From Siphonodentalium dalli (lineage: Eukaryota; Mollusca; Scaphopoda; Gadilida; Siphonodentaliidae), in NCBI GenBank assembly GCA_032622095.1, contig CP136063.1, positions 209,671,934-209,735,933 of the forward strand: a stretch of 64,000 nucleotides of DNA, given 5' to 3'. This document shows, piece after piece, positions 47,343 through 58,420 of the stretch (its first letter is position 1; the number at the start of each line of letters is the position of its first letter). The notes under the pieces are model-generated. The model saw only the letters and a list, made by a program, of their open reading frames with translations. It ran no database searches and had not been told where the DNA came from. A program made the position numbers and the translations under genes.

Positions 47343-47530
47343 TCATTTCCCAATCTTGAAGTAACGTGGATTAGCTGGATTTTGAACTGACAGTGGGTTG
47401 AATGGGTCGAATAAAATCAAATTTGGTGTGATTTTAATGCGATTGTTGATGGCGCCAACAATTTTATCTTCGCCTTCCACAGTGCAACGGAACATTTTCA
47501 TTGGACGATCCAGTCCTTCCAAGTGTTTGT
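47343..47530 (-). CDS. Unrecognised protein, terminal exon
   Basis: Minus-strand exon with acceptor TTGTTTATAG, ending at a TGA (47343-47345). It encodes KHLEGLDRPMKMFRCTVEGE, DKIVGAINNRIKITPNLILF and DPFNPLSVQNPANPRYFKIG-K. The residue pattern is balanced and protein-like, and phase with the exon at 47717 is exact (split Asp codon). The intron is only 186 bp. I cannot name the family. There is no signal peptide or membrane segment; a small globular or C-terminal domain is the best description. An AATAAA (47231-47236 in minus sense), in the adjacent MITE, lies about 107 bp after the stop. Confidence 0.62.
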
Positions 47531-47716
47531 CTATAAACAAATGGTTTTGTAACGTTGTTGATATTTGTTTACATAACCAAGCATACAAATGTGACAATAA
47601 CATGCAATGTACGTGATATGTATGATTGGTATAAGAACAAGGTTTGTCTATTATTTAATATTCTTTATGTTTGTGGCGATTTTAGCTGATGTGACTAATT
47701 TAACATGAATACCCAC

Positions 47717-47777
47717 CGTGAAGGCCACCCGTATCTTTAAAATAAAATATCTGTGTTCTCGGGCAGTAAGATCTCAT
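47717..47777 (-). CDS. Unrecognised protein, upstream exon (5' end uncertain)
   Basis: Ends at a GTGGGT donor with one base of a split codon. Reading from the ATG at 47775-47777 it encodes MRSYCPRTQIFYFKDTGGLH, which continues as D-KHLEGLDRP in the next exon. The ATG lies at the very edge of a family A insertion. Either it is the true start of an 82-residue protein, or the element has cut a longer exon: beyond the element, at about 48988-49006, the minus strand reads on from AATTAGCCTCCCTGGCGC, a weak acceptor without a pyrimidine tract. The second option would mean that the gene is broken in this haplotype. Confidence 0.5.
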
Positions 47778-48987
47778 TTTTTGCTCAACTTTACTTTGTA
47801 AAGTTTGAGCTATTGCCATGGCTTTGTCGTCTGTCGTCCGTGTGTGCATGTAAGGGTGTGTGTGTGTGTGTGCGTGATCCGTCAACAATTTCCTTTAGCA
47901 CTGGCTACAGGTCGTACCTTTGGTCGGATCATTATGAAATTTGTGATGGATGTTAATAATGACATGTAAATGGGAACGAGTCATTTTGGGTCATTCGGCA
48001 AAAAAACATGGCCGCCAGCGGCTATCTTTTATTTCAAAATTCAATCCATTAGCACGGGCTACAGGTCGTACTGTTCGTCTGATCATCATGAAATTTGTCA
48101 CAGATGTTAATATTGACATGTAGATTGGAACGAGTCATTTTGGGGTCATTCGGTCAAAAAACATGGCCACCAGCAGCCATCTTGGATTTTACTCTTTGCA
48201 TGACTAAATCCTTTGGCACGGGCGGATCATCACTAAATTTGTCATGGATGTTAACAATGATATGCAGATGGGAACGAGTCATGTTGGGTTCATTCTGCAA
48301 AAAAAAATGGCCACCAGCAGCCATCTTGGATTTTACTCTTTGCATCACTAAATCCTCATTCGGCCAAAAAACATGGCCACCAGCAGCCATCTTGGATTTT
48401 ACTCTTTGCATGACTAAATCCTTTGGCACGGGCGGATCATCGCGAAATTTGTCATGGATGTTAACAATGATATGCAGATGGGAACGAGTCATTTTGGGGT
48501 CATTCGGCAAAAAAACATGGCCGCCAGTGGCCATCTTGGATTTCAAAATTCAATACATTAGCACAGGCTACAGGTTGTACTTTTCGTCTGATCATCATGA
48601 AATTTGCCATGAATGTTAATATTGACATGTAGATGGGAACAAGTAATTTTGGGGTCGTTCGGCCAAAAAACATGTCCATCAGCAGCCATCTTGGATTTTA
48701 CTCTTTGCATGACTAAATCCTTTGGCACGGGCTACAGGTCGTAGATTTGATCGGATCATCATGAAATTTGTGATGGATGTTAACAATGACATGTAAATGG
48801 GAAAACATCTTTTTGGGGTCATTCGGCAAAAAAACATGGCTGCCAGTGGCCATCTTGAATTTTACTCTTTGCATGACTAGGCCTTTCAACTTTCCACATT
48901 CCTAATCACTCCATTGACTGTAACACATGAAATTATTCCCTTTCCAAGTTAAGCTACAGTGTCATTGACACTTTCATTGAGATGCGC
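47778..48987 (+). mobile_element. Pearl-like family A element, copy 3
   Basis: Leader GCTCAACTTTACTTTGTAAA then GTTTGAGCTATTGCCATGG, a GT-rich CCGTGTGTGCATG tract and CCGTCAACAATTTCC. About six units follow, one of them shortened near 48350, and the standard tail ending ACACTTTCATT. Both borders carry ATT next to host sequence (GATCTCATT on the left and TTTCATTGAGATG on the right), compatible with a 3-bp target duplication. A 174-codon plus-strand frame and a 130-codon minus-strand frame inside it repeat with the unit and are not genes. Confidence 0.88.
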
Positions 48988-49316
48988 CAGGGAGGCTAAT
49001 TATTTTTATTTTTGTTCTTAAAATCTGGAAAACAAAAAAACCCCAGAAACAAAACAATTTCATTTTTTTTCGTTGTTCAAATCCAATTATTTCTAACAGA
49101 AAATATTGAGCAAAAAATGTTTGCTTATGCTTTTATATAGAATATAATTTTTATTTATTTGGCCTTAATACGCTGAATTGATGTAAGTACTGTGGTTTTC
49201 CCAAAGTCTCACAGCTGGTTGAGAAAGGAAAATCTCCATTGTGGTTTACCGAGAGTCCAGCTATATTTAAATTTAGATTTCACAATAGAAGGTTGATAGT
49301 TGGTAAACTACTTTAA

Positions 49317-49691
49317 CCCTTTACCCAACAAAACGGCCAAATAAAGCTTCAACAGCCTAAAATATCTTCGGTCTGTCTCAATAGAACCATACAAATATGG
49401 ATATCATTGGAACCGGCTCCTTGACCACATTGTGATATTTACAGTTATGCCCTGTGCCAATGCATTCTCTTATATATGCGAGTCGACCATAGGTCGCCTC
49501 GCATATATAAGAGAATGCATTGACCTAAAAAAAAATCCTTTTTTTACCATTTTTTTCTTACATTCTTTAACAATTTTATAATTTTTAATGTGTTAAGCCA
49601 ATGCATTCTCTTATATATGCGAGGCGACCTATGGTCGACTCGCATATATAAGAGAATGCATTGGCACAGGCCCCTTCTGTTGGGTAAAGTG
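49317..49691. mobile_element. TTAA-flanked MITE, 375 bp, with two internal hairpins
   Basis: Tips CCCTTTACCCAACA and TGTTGGGTAAAGTG, with TTAA on both sides (49313-49316 and 49692-49695). It contains two long hairpins built from CAATGCATTCTCTTATATAT and its inverse, around 49465-49525 and 49600-49668; their loops (GACCATAGGTCGCC and GACCTATGGTCGAC) are approximate reverse complements of each other. Confidence 0.85.
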
Positions 49692-49695
49692 TTAA

Positions 49696-51167
49696 GGTAA
49701 CCTTGAAATGCCAGCTATTTGACTATATTCTTGAAAGTAAATTAAGGCGGAACAAAAACTAGTTATAAATCATTGGCAATGGTGTGTTAATGGTCAATAT
49801 ATTACAATTCCATTGACCCGGACGAATAGCAATTTGTACCATATGCTTATCATAATGCTGTGCTGTTGAGAGATTCAATTTTCTGAAACACAGACATTTT
49901 GATTTGAGCATAATATAATTTGTGGTATACTTGTATATGCTGATACATACAGGATGAATGTGCAGTTTACTATTTTTGCGACCTTCTTACATTAAAAATT
50001 AAAATACTCAATCTATACATTTACTTTCTTTTAATGTGGCCACATATACTGCAATTTTAAATCGCAGGTGGGGAAAATCACTGTTGGAGCATCCACTGCA
50101 CATGCTCATGACAAGGCCGCAGGCATATCGTAACGATCAAGCAATGTTTGATTTTTACCATGAAAATTGTGGTGTGTCCTTGGCAACATGCACAAACAAC
50201 AGATTCAACCCATGGGACTTCTTCAAATGCGACACTTTAAATTGATTTCAGGCAGGAAGGGAGTGTTTATATAATGTTTCTGCCCACTGATTTATGCCAT
50301 GAGAGAGAGAGAGAAGAGGGCCATGATTGCTGACATTGTGAAAGTGGTGAAGAAATTGACAGTACAAAATAAAAAAAATAGAAAAAAATTTATTCAAGAT
50401 CAAATTCCAACTTTCAAATAAAAAAATAGCCTAGTGTTTATTTTAGAACATTGAGATACATGCCATACAAGTATATATAATTCCATAATGAGGAGAATGA
50501 AATATAACCCTTGGCTTTTTTGGCTTTGTTTTCACACTTGAGACCTATACAGAACTTCCAACTAGTAGAATGGTCTAACATCGCAGCATGTGCAGGCTTG
50601 ACACTTTTCGCCACCTGTGATTTTATCTGCAATTGCAGTGTCTGCGGTGGCACCTAGCTTGGGCTCAACCAGACTCATACCTTGACACAGTTGCCTCTCC
50701 AGGGAGGTAATATCTTAGTGCTCTGTGAATGCTACTCATATACCAAATTCAACACAAACTCTCTTTATATCTTTACTGTTAATATTTTAAGCATTGTTTT
50801 GCATGGCTTTGTGTGGCTGCTTGACTCTCGAGACTAAATTGTATTGAGAGGAACAAATTACCACTTGGATGTCACACATTATGGTGTCTCAAAATTAGCT
50901 ATCAAGTGTGTGGGTCAGTAGCTCCACCTTGCATTGAAGGGTCCACTCAAATGCCAGCATTTCTAAGTTCTTGGTAGGAGGGCTGAATAATAGTTGATAT
51001 TGGCCCTTAATTAAAAGCGCTTTCGCATATTTTATGGCTAACTAACTGAAACAGGCTCACTTCGGGAGCCTTTACTAAGTGTCAGAGGGGCTTACAGCCT
51101 TTTTAGCTTGGACAGTTGCGGCCCTTTGGTTTTTTATTGATTGAGCTCCTTGCTCAATTAAAGGTAC
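49696..51167. other. Non-coding interval with a weak inverted repeat
   Basis: No gene is supported. Around 50059-50110 and, inverted, 50600-50655 the words TGCAATT, AAATCxCAGGTGG, GAAAA and TGCACATGCT recur in the same order, suggesting the diverged ends of an old element. Two open frames of about 70 codons (50036-50245 plus, 50438-50653 minus) overlap these ends. Confidence 0.4.
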
Positions 51168-51171
51168 GGTT

Positions 51172-51663
51172 GGCCTTGGCGGTGGGTATCCTGTGAAAAT
51201 ATTTCCACCCGTCAAATACCGCCACAAACAGAAAGAACAATAAAATTTAGACAGACTTTGTCCGTATACAAATAAGAAATATCACATAAACAGTATGTTA
51301 TTGTCATATGTTTGACCATTGTTATGTAAACAAAAGCATAAAAAGTTACTTTTCTTGTGTTTGTTTATATTATGATGGTAAACATAAAGAGCGTTCTTGT
51401 TGGTGAATTCCTGATATGGGACTAATAAAGAGCGTTTATGCCATTTGTGTGTGATCAGCCAGTAGCATTGTGCTGTGTTCTGTAACACAATCAGGCTCTT
51501 GCTTAGGTAAAATATAGTAGAATATAGTAGGTCTTTATGATAGCATGCTATGTACGCGATGGTCATGGTATATATGAACGAAACTGTATGCGTTTTAATG
51601 TTTTTCTGTTTACGGTGTTTGGAAAAATATGAATATTTTTGACAATTAAGGCCAACCGTGCCT
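51172..51663. mobile_element. TTAA-flanked TIR element, 492 bp
   Basis: Tips AGGTACGGTTGGCCTT and AAGGCCAACCGTGCCT, with TTAA on both sides (51168-51171 and 51664-51667). The 140-codon minus-strand frame inside has no recognisable domain. Confidence 0.8.
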
Positions 51664-51834
51664 TTAACCAACCTTTTTTTTTTTATTATATTTTTTTCAA
51701 ACAAAATGTTTAAAAATTAACTCCGACAGAGTGGCCCCGAGTCACCACACCAAATTTTGTTGAAATCGGTCCAGGGGTCTTGGAGAAAAATCCTGACAGA
51801 CAGACAGGTGAGCTAAAAAGAGTAGGATATGTCT

Positions 51835-52210
51835 GAGACGAAGTCTCTGGTGGAGCTATAGTCATCACTCCGTCCGTCTATCCGTCAATAATCATCTCCT
51901 CCAGAACCGTAAGACGGAATGGGTTCATATTTGGTGTGGATGTTCCCTAGGTGAATCACATTCAGATTTGTTCCAATGAGGTCACCCGGTCAAATAGTTG
52001 CGAAGCTAGGAGCATAACCCTTTCCCACCATAGTAATTCTTAGGACTTCTTCTCAAATTTCATTGGGCCGAAATTTCAAAGGGTCCTTGGGGGACTGTGA
52101 TTCAGATTTATTCAAATGAGATCACTGGGTCGAATGTGTGCGGAGCCAGTGACATAACTAATAAAAAAAAATTGTTAAATTCAGATTTTTGGAATTTTCA
52201 CCTTGCTCAA
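51835..52210 (+). repeat. Pearl-like fragment of another family
   Basis: AGACGAAGTCTCTGGTGGAG, CACTCCGTCCGTCTATCCGT, then GGGTTCATATTTGGTGTGGA and GAGGTCACCCGGTCAAATAG, the latter repeated about 140 bp later (GAGATCACTGGGTCGAATG). Leader plus roughly two units. Confidence 0.6.
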
Positions 52211-52965
52211 TTAATTTTTATTTTTTTTATTAAACATGTTATAAAATTTGAAAAAAAGTGACACCATTATAACATCTGCAGAGTTATGAAACTTTAATCT
52301 TTAATGAATTTACGGAAACATTCCTTTACCCATCCCCCCTCCCACATGGCCCAGACCCATCCCACACCCTGCACCCAATCAACATCCCTTCCAACCGATA
52401 TCATCTCCAACTTCCAACTTTAATACCTGTTCTATACAGAAGCAGATATATCTCTGCAGAGACACAGCGAGAGACACAGGTCATTAATCTAGATTAGAAT
52501 AATATGTCATCTGGCTAAGAGGTTTAATTTTCATTAGTATAAAGAACATTTATGTGACCGTTTTGGATAACGCTGTATTGCACTCAACATTTTATTGACC
52601 AGGGAGGTGATCCCAATAACTTAGTGACCTTTGAAAGCTACTCTGCCACTCTTGGTGGATAATTTGCCCATCAAGAAAAGTGCCCCCCCCCCCCGAGAAG
52701 TGCTAATTTTGCCTCTGAAGCTCTTTGTTGCATTCCCGGGGAGGCCATAGCTTAGCCCCCAAGTATGCTGCTCTGCCACTGCATGTTGGTGCCCATCAAG
52801 GGAGGTGAAATATTAACACTCCATGCGGGGATGTAGATTTTGCAATTCTGTGAAGCACTTTACCCAAATCCCATGCCATTGCAACCTTGATGTCAATAAA
52901 CTGTGTCATCCAATGGTTACCTCTACCTAGGTGGTTTGGCTCACTTACTGTTCACGTTTACATGT
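52211..52965. other. Non-coding interval, nothing recognised
   Basis: AT-rich to mixed sequence with a poly-C tract at about 52683-52694. No exon or repeat match found. Confidence 0.4.
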
Positions 52966-54657
52966 AGGTTCGTACGTTTCAAGATTGCGCCCAGTGGACA
53001 GGATAAACGGTAAGTGTATATATTGTCTTCAAACATCAATTAACGACATCTTTTGGTGATACACATTTAAACAGTTATGTAGGAATATGTATGCCCAACA
53101 TATACATAACATGCCTTTCGCATGACAGGCTTGTGAAATGTTGCATTTGGCGTGCCAAGTCGTCATAAAATTAAAAAAAAATATCTAGTCGGCGAAATGT
53201 TCGCTTTTTCGTAAATTTTTGCCCCTGGGCTCATGGATCAGCAAATTGATGTATTGTCGTAGGTAGATTAGGTTCAGGGTTGGGGTAATCGTAATCAGTA
53301 ATTGTAATCAAAGTAATCGATTACAAAATTTGGAGTAATCATCTGTAATCATGACATTTCTTGATTACAAGTAATCGTAATTGTAATCGATTACATTCAA
53401 ATGTACCTGTAATCTTGATTACATTTTGATTACTTTTTGATTACTTTTACTAAAATATCCATATGGATGGCTATTGGATACTCATAGTCTCATACTGGGG
53501 TACTATGGAGTGTGCAAAGATACATACACCATATTAGAAAGTTAATACAATGTTGTCATGTCTTATGTTAGTGGTACAGTGTGTATGTACATTCTGGCAG
53601 TGGACACAGATAACAACACACAATTGTTGAATACAGCATGAATAGCAATAAACTTGTGATGTAGACAAATGAAATGTTCTAATATGAATAAATAGGGAAG
53701 CCAACTTCAATTAAGATTAAATTGAATTGGGATTGCTGCAGACAATGGCTGTAAAGTCACACTGGTACAATAGGGCTAATTAACTGCACAAAGAAGGTGT
53801 GAAGTACATCGGTAGACCTAATTAGCTGGTTTGTCATTTACTGCATCCATGGAGTTAAGCCTAATTTAATCCTCATCAGGATTAACAACGGATGATCATC
53901 AAATAAATCTTAATGTTATCTTCATTGTGTTGGGTATTGAATCTAACAGAACATGCAAATATTTTATAATTGTTTCTGGTGATATTTTCATAAATATTAT
54001 GTGTTCGTTTGAATGCATGTAAGAAATTAAAACATATATTAAAAATTATTTACATAAATAAATACAAATAAAACATAATGTATTCCCAATAAGTTGGTGT
54101 ATAACTTCATGATGAAACCTTTCCAATACATGTAAATGTAAAAAAAAAGTTTTATGTTTTTTGCTTGCATCTTTCTATTGTTTCAGTCGTTTCTTGTTTC
54201 CATATTATGCAGTGATGTCGTTATTCAATCATATTAGACATGTTAATTTGAATTATTTCATTATTTATTCCTATGCGATCAAAATGGTTGGAAAACAACA
54301 ATTGTAATCAGATGTAATCAAAAAGTAATCGATTACATTTACTAAAGTAATTGTAATCGTAATCGATTACATTGGGAAAAATGTAATCAGTAATCGTAAT
54401 CGTAATCATGTAAATCAAAAGTAATTGTAATCGTAATCGATTACATTGGTTTGTAATCGCCCCAACCCTGATTAGGTTACCACACATCTTCGGAATGCAA
54501 AACCGGCGATATTTTTATTGTCTAACTCCGAAAAACGACCTTTGAAAATTTCAAAATGTTCAGGTTCAGATTCGCAATATTTCCGATGATGTTCAGGTTC
54601 AGAAAAAAATTTCTCTCCAGTGGGCGCCGCCATCTTGAAACGTACGAACCTAAACGG
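52966..54657. mobile_element. TIR element with GGTTCGTACGTTTCAAGAT ends, host of a nested hAT
   Basis: The left end AGGTTCGTACGTTTCAAGAT continues to GCGCCCAGTGG. The right end, inverted, reads CCAGTGGGCGCC...ATCTTGAAACGTACGAACCT. TA lies at both borders. Without the hAT element at 53275-54470 it would be about 0.5 kb. No coding sequence. Confidence 0.7.
53275..54470. mobile_element. hAT-type non-autonomous element, 1196 bp
   Basis: Terminal repeats CAGGGTTGGGG and CCCCAACCCTG with a perfect 8-bp target duplication ATTAGGTT (53267-53274 and 54471-54478). Both subterminal zones of about 180 bp are dense in TAATCGATTAC, GTAATCGTAATC and related words, in mirrored orientation. The ~850-bp middle is AT-rich without coding sequence. 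Confidence 0.92.
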
Positions 54658-55045
54658 GTATCAGACAGTGATTAACAAACAGCATAATTGAGGCCCCCAC
54701 CCCCTCTTTTCGTACGCCGTATTCCATGCCCTGTTATGCGGTACGCCGTATTCCGGCCCTCTGTTAGGAGGTATTCGGTATTCCAAAAATACAGGTATTC
54801 GTACGCCGACCTTCCAAAAAATGGAATTTTCATATATTTTTGAAACGTACGAACCTAAACGGGTATCAGACAGTGATTAACAAACAGCATAATTGGGGCC
54901 CCCACCCCCTCTTTTCGTACGCCGTATTCCATGCCCTGTTATGCGGTACGCCGTATTCCGGCCCTCTGTTAGGAGGTATTCGGTATTCCAAAAATACAGG
55001 TATTCGTACGCCGACCTTCCAAAAAATGGAATTTTCATATATTTT
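54636..55045. repeat. Tandem duplication of 205 bp
   Basis: Two copies start TGAAACGTACGAACCTAAAC, the second at 54841. They differ at only a few bases (for example GAGGCCCCCA versus GGGGCCCCCA). Each holds internal CGTACGCCGTATTCC-type repeats, which continue to about 55120 as GTATTCCGTATTCC. The left copy overlaps the right end of the TIR element. Confidence 0.9.
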
Positions 55046-55606
55046 TATGTATTCCATATGGCTGTTAACTGGTATTCCGTATTCCACCATCTGTGTTAAG
55101 TGGTATTCCGTATTCCACGGGGGTGGGGGTGGGGGCCTCATAATTGTTTCAATTTTATTCCATAAAAATATTTTTTTTTCAAAACCTAAATTAAAAAACG
55201 GAACAATATTTGTCGACACCTTCATGAGAAAATTAGCTGTTTTGCGCATTGTGTACCCCAAGGAAAAATGTCAAGAAATGTTAGTAGGATTCCACTTGCA
55301 GACACCCCCTCGTGGCTGACGGACTGGAACGGTTCTTATTAAATGATTCCAGAAAAACTTTGCATGCACTAACATTGGGTTACGATATAGAGATTGCAGA
55401 AGTATAAGAGAACTCGCCAAACAAACTTTACAAACTGCCAAACATAATCTGTTTGCTTTAATTATCAACGCTGCAAATTAATGCAGCACATGAATGTTTT
55501 GAGGATCTCCAACGAGTTATGTTTTGTATATAAGATTTTATGAAACAAGTTTGTTAAATTTGATTCACAGCGAGACGCGTCACAGCCGGATACGACAGTA
55601 TATATT

Positions 55607-55962
55607 CAGGGGCGCCGGAAGAGGGGGCAGCTGACCCCCCTGCCCTTGACTAAGGGGGGCGAGCGGGTGCAGGACTTGCCCTTTTTCTGGAGACAGAAAA
55701 TGCTTTTTGTGTGTTTAATCTCGTGTTTTTATAGCAAAATGTGACTTTTTTGGTCCAAATACCACCAATTTCACAAGGAATATTAATTTTTTGTCAATTT
55801 TATCACAAAACGGCCATAAAAACCGACAAATACCATTAAAATAGGGATTTTTGCCAATGAATTTATGGTTATTTTCCCGAGTTTGCGGAGAAAATGCCCT
55901 TTTTGCGGAAAAGTGCCCTTGTTGTAGGCTCTGCCGGCCCTTGGATGCTTCCGGCGCCCCTG
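55607..55962. mobile_element. hAT-type MITE, 356 bp
   Basis: Tips CAGGGGCGCCGGAAG and CTTCCGGCGCCCCTG with a perfect 8-bp duplication TATATATT (55599-55606 and 55963-55970). CAGGGGCGC-type tips are common among animal hAT elements. The long minus-strand frame across it is incidental. Confidence 0.92.
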
Positions 55963-56066
55963 TATATATTGCGCGCTCGAGCTGCCGACGGAAAATATAA
56001 ATGATATAGTTAAATGATATAATAGGGGTTTCATGTGATCTATACAAATATACAACGTGGTCACTT

Positions 56067-56290
56067 ACATCATCATCATTATCATTATCAACACCACCAC
56101 CATGCATCATCATCATCCGTATCATCACCATCGTCGACATTTTTGTCACCATCTTTGTCAATCTTCGTCATCATTATCGCATCGACACCGTCATCATCCT
56201 TATCTTCAACATCGTCGTCGTCATCATTGTCGTCGCCGTCATCTTTATCATTATCACCAACATCGTCATCATTATCATCATATATAATCA
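56067..56290. repeat. Degenerate (CAT)n / (ATC)n trinucleotide region
   Basis: Imperfect CAT, ATC and CGT triplets over more than 200 bp. Open frames in several phases (Ser-, His- or Asp-rich) are by-products. Confidence 0.9.
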
Positions 56291-56902
56291 ACATCATAAT
56301 GGACATCATCGGGTTCGTCCTTGTTAACGCCGTCTTGATCGAGCATGACTATAGAGGGTCCACTTACTTCATTCCATTATACTTCGTATACAAGCGACAC
56401 AGTTGTGTGCAGTAGTCACCATTCGTGGTAGTTTGACACGTCGAATTATAATAGAAACAAGCTGCTCTATGCCAATTCAATTCAATTCTTTAATCTCAAA
56501 AAAACAATAAACATTCATGGTATCTGAGATATACAAATTTAAATACAAATACATGATAAACGCACATTTAACAGGTACACAATTATATAATATTATATGT
56601 AATATTAATGTATTTATTAGTGTAAACAATATTATTTTTCTCAAGTATGCACATAAATACATATATAACATACACAGACAGACATAAGATTATTCGTGGC
56701 CATTTCCGCGATATAAAATTGCTTCATGATATGTTTTGATCACAAACACCCGCGAGCATATCCGTGGCTGATCGCCGCAATTCCGACACCCCCCCCCCCC
56801 CCCCCGGATTACATAATTTAGCTGTGAGAGCGCTGTTATTTATTTTCACTACTCTTTAGATGAGATATATATATCAGTTAGTATAATAATGTATTCATTA
56901 AA
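56291..56902. other. Non-coding interval with an antisense retroelement tail and poly-C
   Basis: At 56475-56500 AATTCAATTCAATTCTTTAA looks like the reversed simple-repeat tail of a SINE or LINE. A poly-C run lies at about 56788-56806. No gene. Confidence 0.45.
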
Positions 56903-57076
56903 GGCACATCCACCCAAAACCTATGTTAAGAAACCTTTAGTTGCGAATGAGACTCTTCCCTATTCGTCAGTATTGTGAATATCGCAACGTTGATATGAGA
57001 TCATTGAAAATAATAACAAAAATAGAAAAAAATCATTCAATAAAAAGATAAAGACCAAGTCAGAGTGGATGTGCCC
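56903..57076. mobile_element. Possible TTAA-type MITE, short
   Basis: The left tip AGGCACATCCACCC follows TTAA and the inverse GAGTGGATGTGCC ends near 57075. The right TTAA is missing, so the copy is damaged or the pairing is coincidental. Confidence 0.45.
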
Positions 57077-57568
57077 GTTACTATATACAGACTATCTATA
57101 TCTTTATTTGATAAACTCGCGTCATTCACACAGGAATACTGTCATAGAGACATGCATATACATACATGTATAAATGGTGACTTGAGACGATGGGGCATGA
57201 GCTACAGACATAAGTTTGAATTTGAGAAAAATATATATATCGTATGGACAGAGTCTGGAATGTTTTAATCATCCTATAACTTGAAGTCGAAGTTGTGTGT
57301 GTATTCAAATAGTGATGTTTAGGATAAAGCGTGGCTACAAATACATTGTCAGAGACATCGTTGCTAATAGGCCCCATCGTATCAATTAAGCGCATGTCCA
57401 CATCAAGTAAATCATGCGTACTCAGTGAGGATCAAGCGAACCCTGTCAAAAATCGTGCTCAAGCCAATCAGTTGATGGTTTACATGTAACGCAGTTACTT
57501 GTAGGATCGGTCACTAACGAGAGCTCTCCCATTATTTTACATTGACCAAAGACGGCTTCCTCTATTAA

Positions 57569-58035
57569 AGGCTCGGATGGCCTTCGTTATAGGTTATAAT
57601 TTAGAAATAGCATTTACTGACCAAATAATGAACATTTCCTCAAGAATATACTAATAGCATAGAACAATGATTGCGTCGGAGGTGGGCATTGCTGTTAAAC
57701 TAGTCACGCAAGTTAAAGGCGCCATAAACAACAAGAATATTATATTATAGACAAACTTTGTTCTTATACTAATCGCATAAATATCGCGTAATTTGCATGT
57801 TATTGTCGTGCCAGTACTCTGTGTTATGTAAACAAACGATATGTTGAGTGTTTTGCTGATCTTGCACTATTTACGTACTGTATATGAACAAACGCTCAGC
57901 TCACTCAAATGGTGTTTTGTGCATAATATCGCATTCATACTATATCATTATACTACACTATTATAGAACATTATTGAGTAAAAGTTCTTAATTTGGTAAG
58001 TGTAATTTCTAAATTTTAACCTATAACGAAGGCCT
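57569..58035. mobile_element. TTAA-flanked TIR element, 467 bp
   Basis: The left tip AGGCTCGGATGGCCTTCGTT continues as ATAGGTTATAATTTAGAAAT. The right end is the inverse (ATTTCTAAATTTTAACCTAT, AACGAAGGCCT). TTAA lies on both sides (57565-57568 and 58036-58039). The element at 46950 is a truncated relative. Confidence 0.8.
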
Positions 58036-58199
58036 TTAAGTTCAAAAGGGCCAATGTCAGGCAGTTTGTGATTATTTTAAAATTACATGATAACATATTT
58101 TCACCCAGTTTTTCGGTTAAAATGCCCCTCATAATGTTGGCACGTCGAAGATAGGTTGTATAATGCCATTTCCATGTGCCTAATGTGAAGCGGATTGGG

Positions 58200-58420
58200 T
58201 TGGTGATGGTGAAGATAATGATGACGATGGTGTCAATAATGACGATTGACGACGACGATTACAATGTCGAAGATGCTGATGCCAATGATCATGACGGCGT
58301 CCATGGTAAATGGTGACGATGGATGATGACGAAGATTGACAAAGACGGTGATAACGATGTCGACGATGGTGATGATAAGGGTGATGCTGACGAATACAAC
58401 GGCGAATGATGGCATGTAAG
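58200..58420. repeat. Degenerate (GAT)n / (GAC)n trinucleotide region
   Basis: Imperfect GATGAC-type triplets, opposite in strand sense to the CAT-rich region at 56067. No gene is supported. Confidence 0.85.

Noticed and set aside
48095-48619. 174-codon open frame, the second-longest uninterrupted one in the window
   Set aside because: It reads through family A units, so the peptide repeats with the DNA unit (WPPAAILDFTLCMTKSFG recurs), and the opposite strand is open as well. No gene.
50570-50720. Short minus-strand frame ending EKCQACTCCDVRPFY, which looks like a metallothionein or zinc-binding tail
   Set aside because: The sequence has a diverged inverted counterpart at 50059-50110, so it is more likely the end of an old repeat; no start, splice or family support.
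54840-55319. 159-codon plus-strand frame
   Set aside because: It starts in the 205-bp duplication and includes the GTATTCC repeats and a Gly run from a G tract; there is no domain.
55715-56161. 148-codon minus-strand frame
   Set aside because: It crosses a hAT MITE and the CAT microsatellite, both explained as repeats.
56035-56415. Ser-rich 126-codon frame
   Set aside because: Product of the CAT/ATC trinucleotide region, open in several phases.
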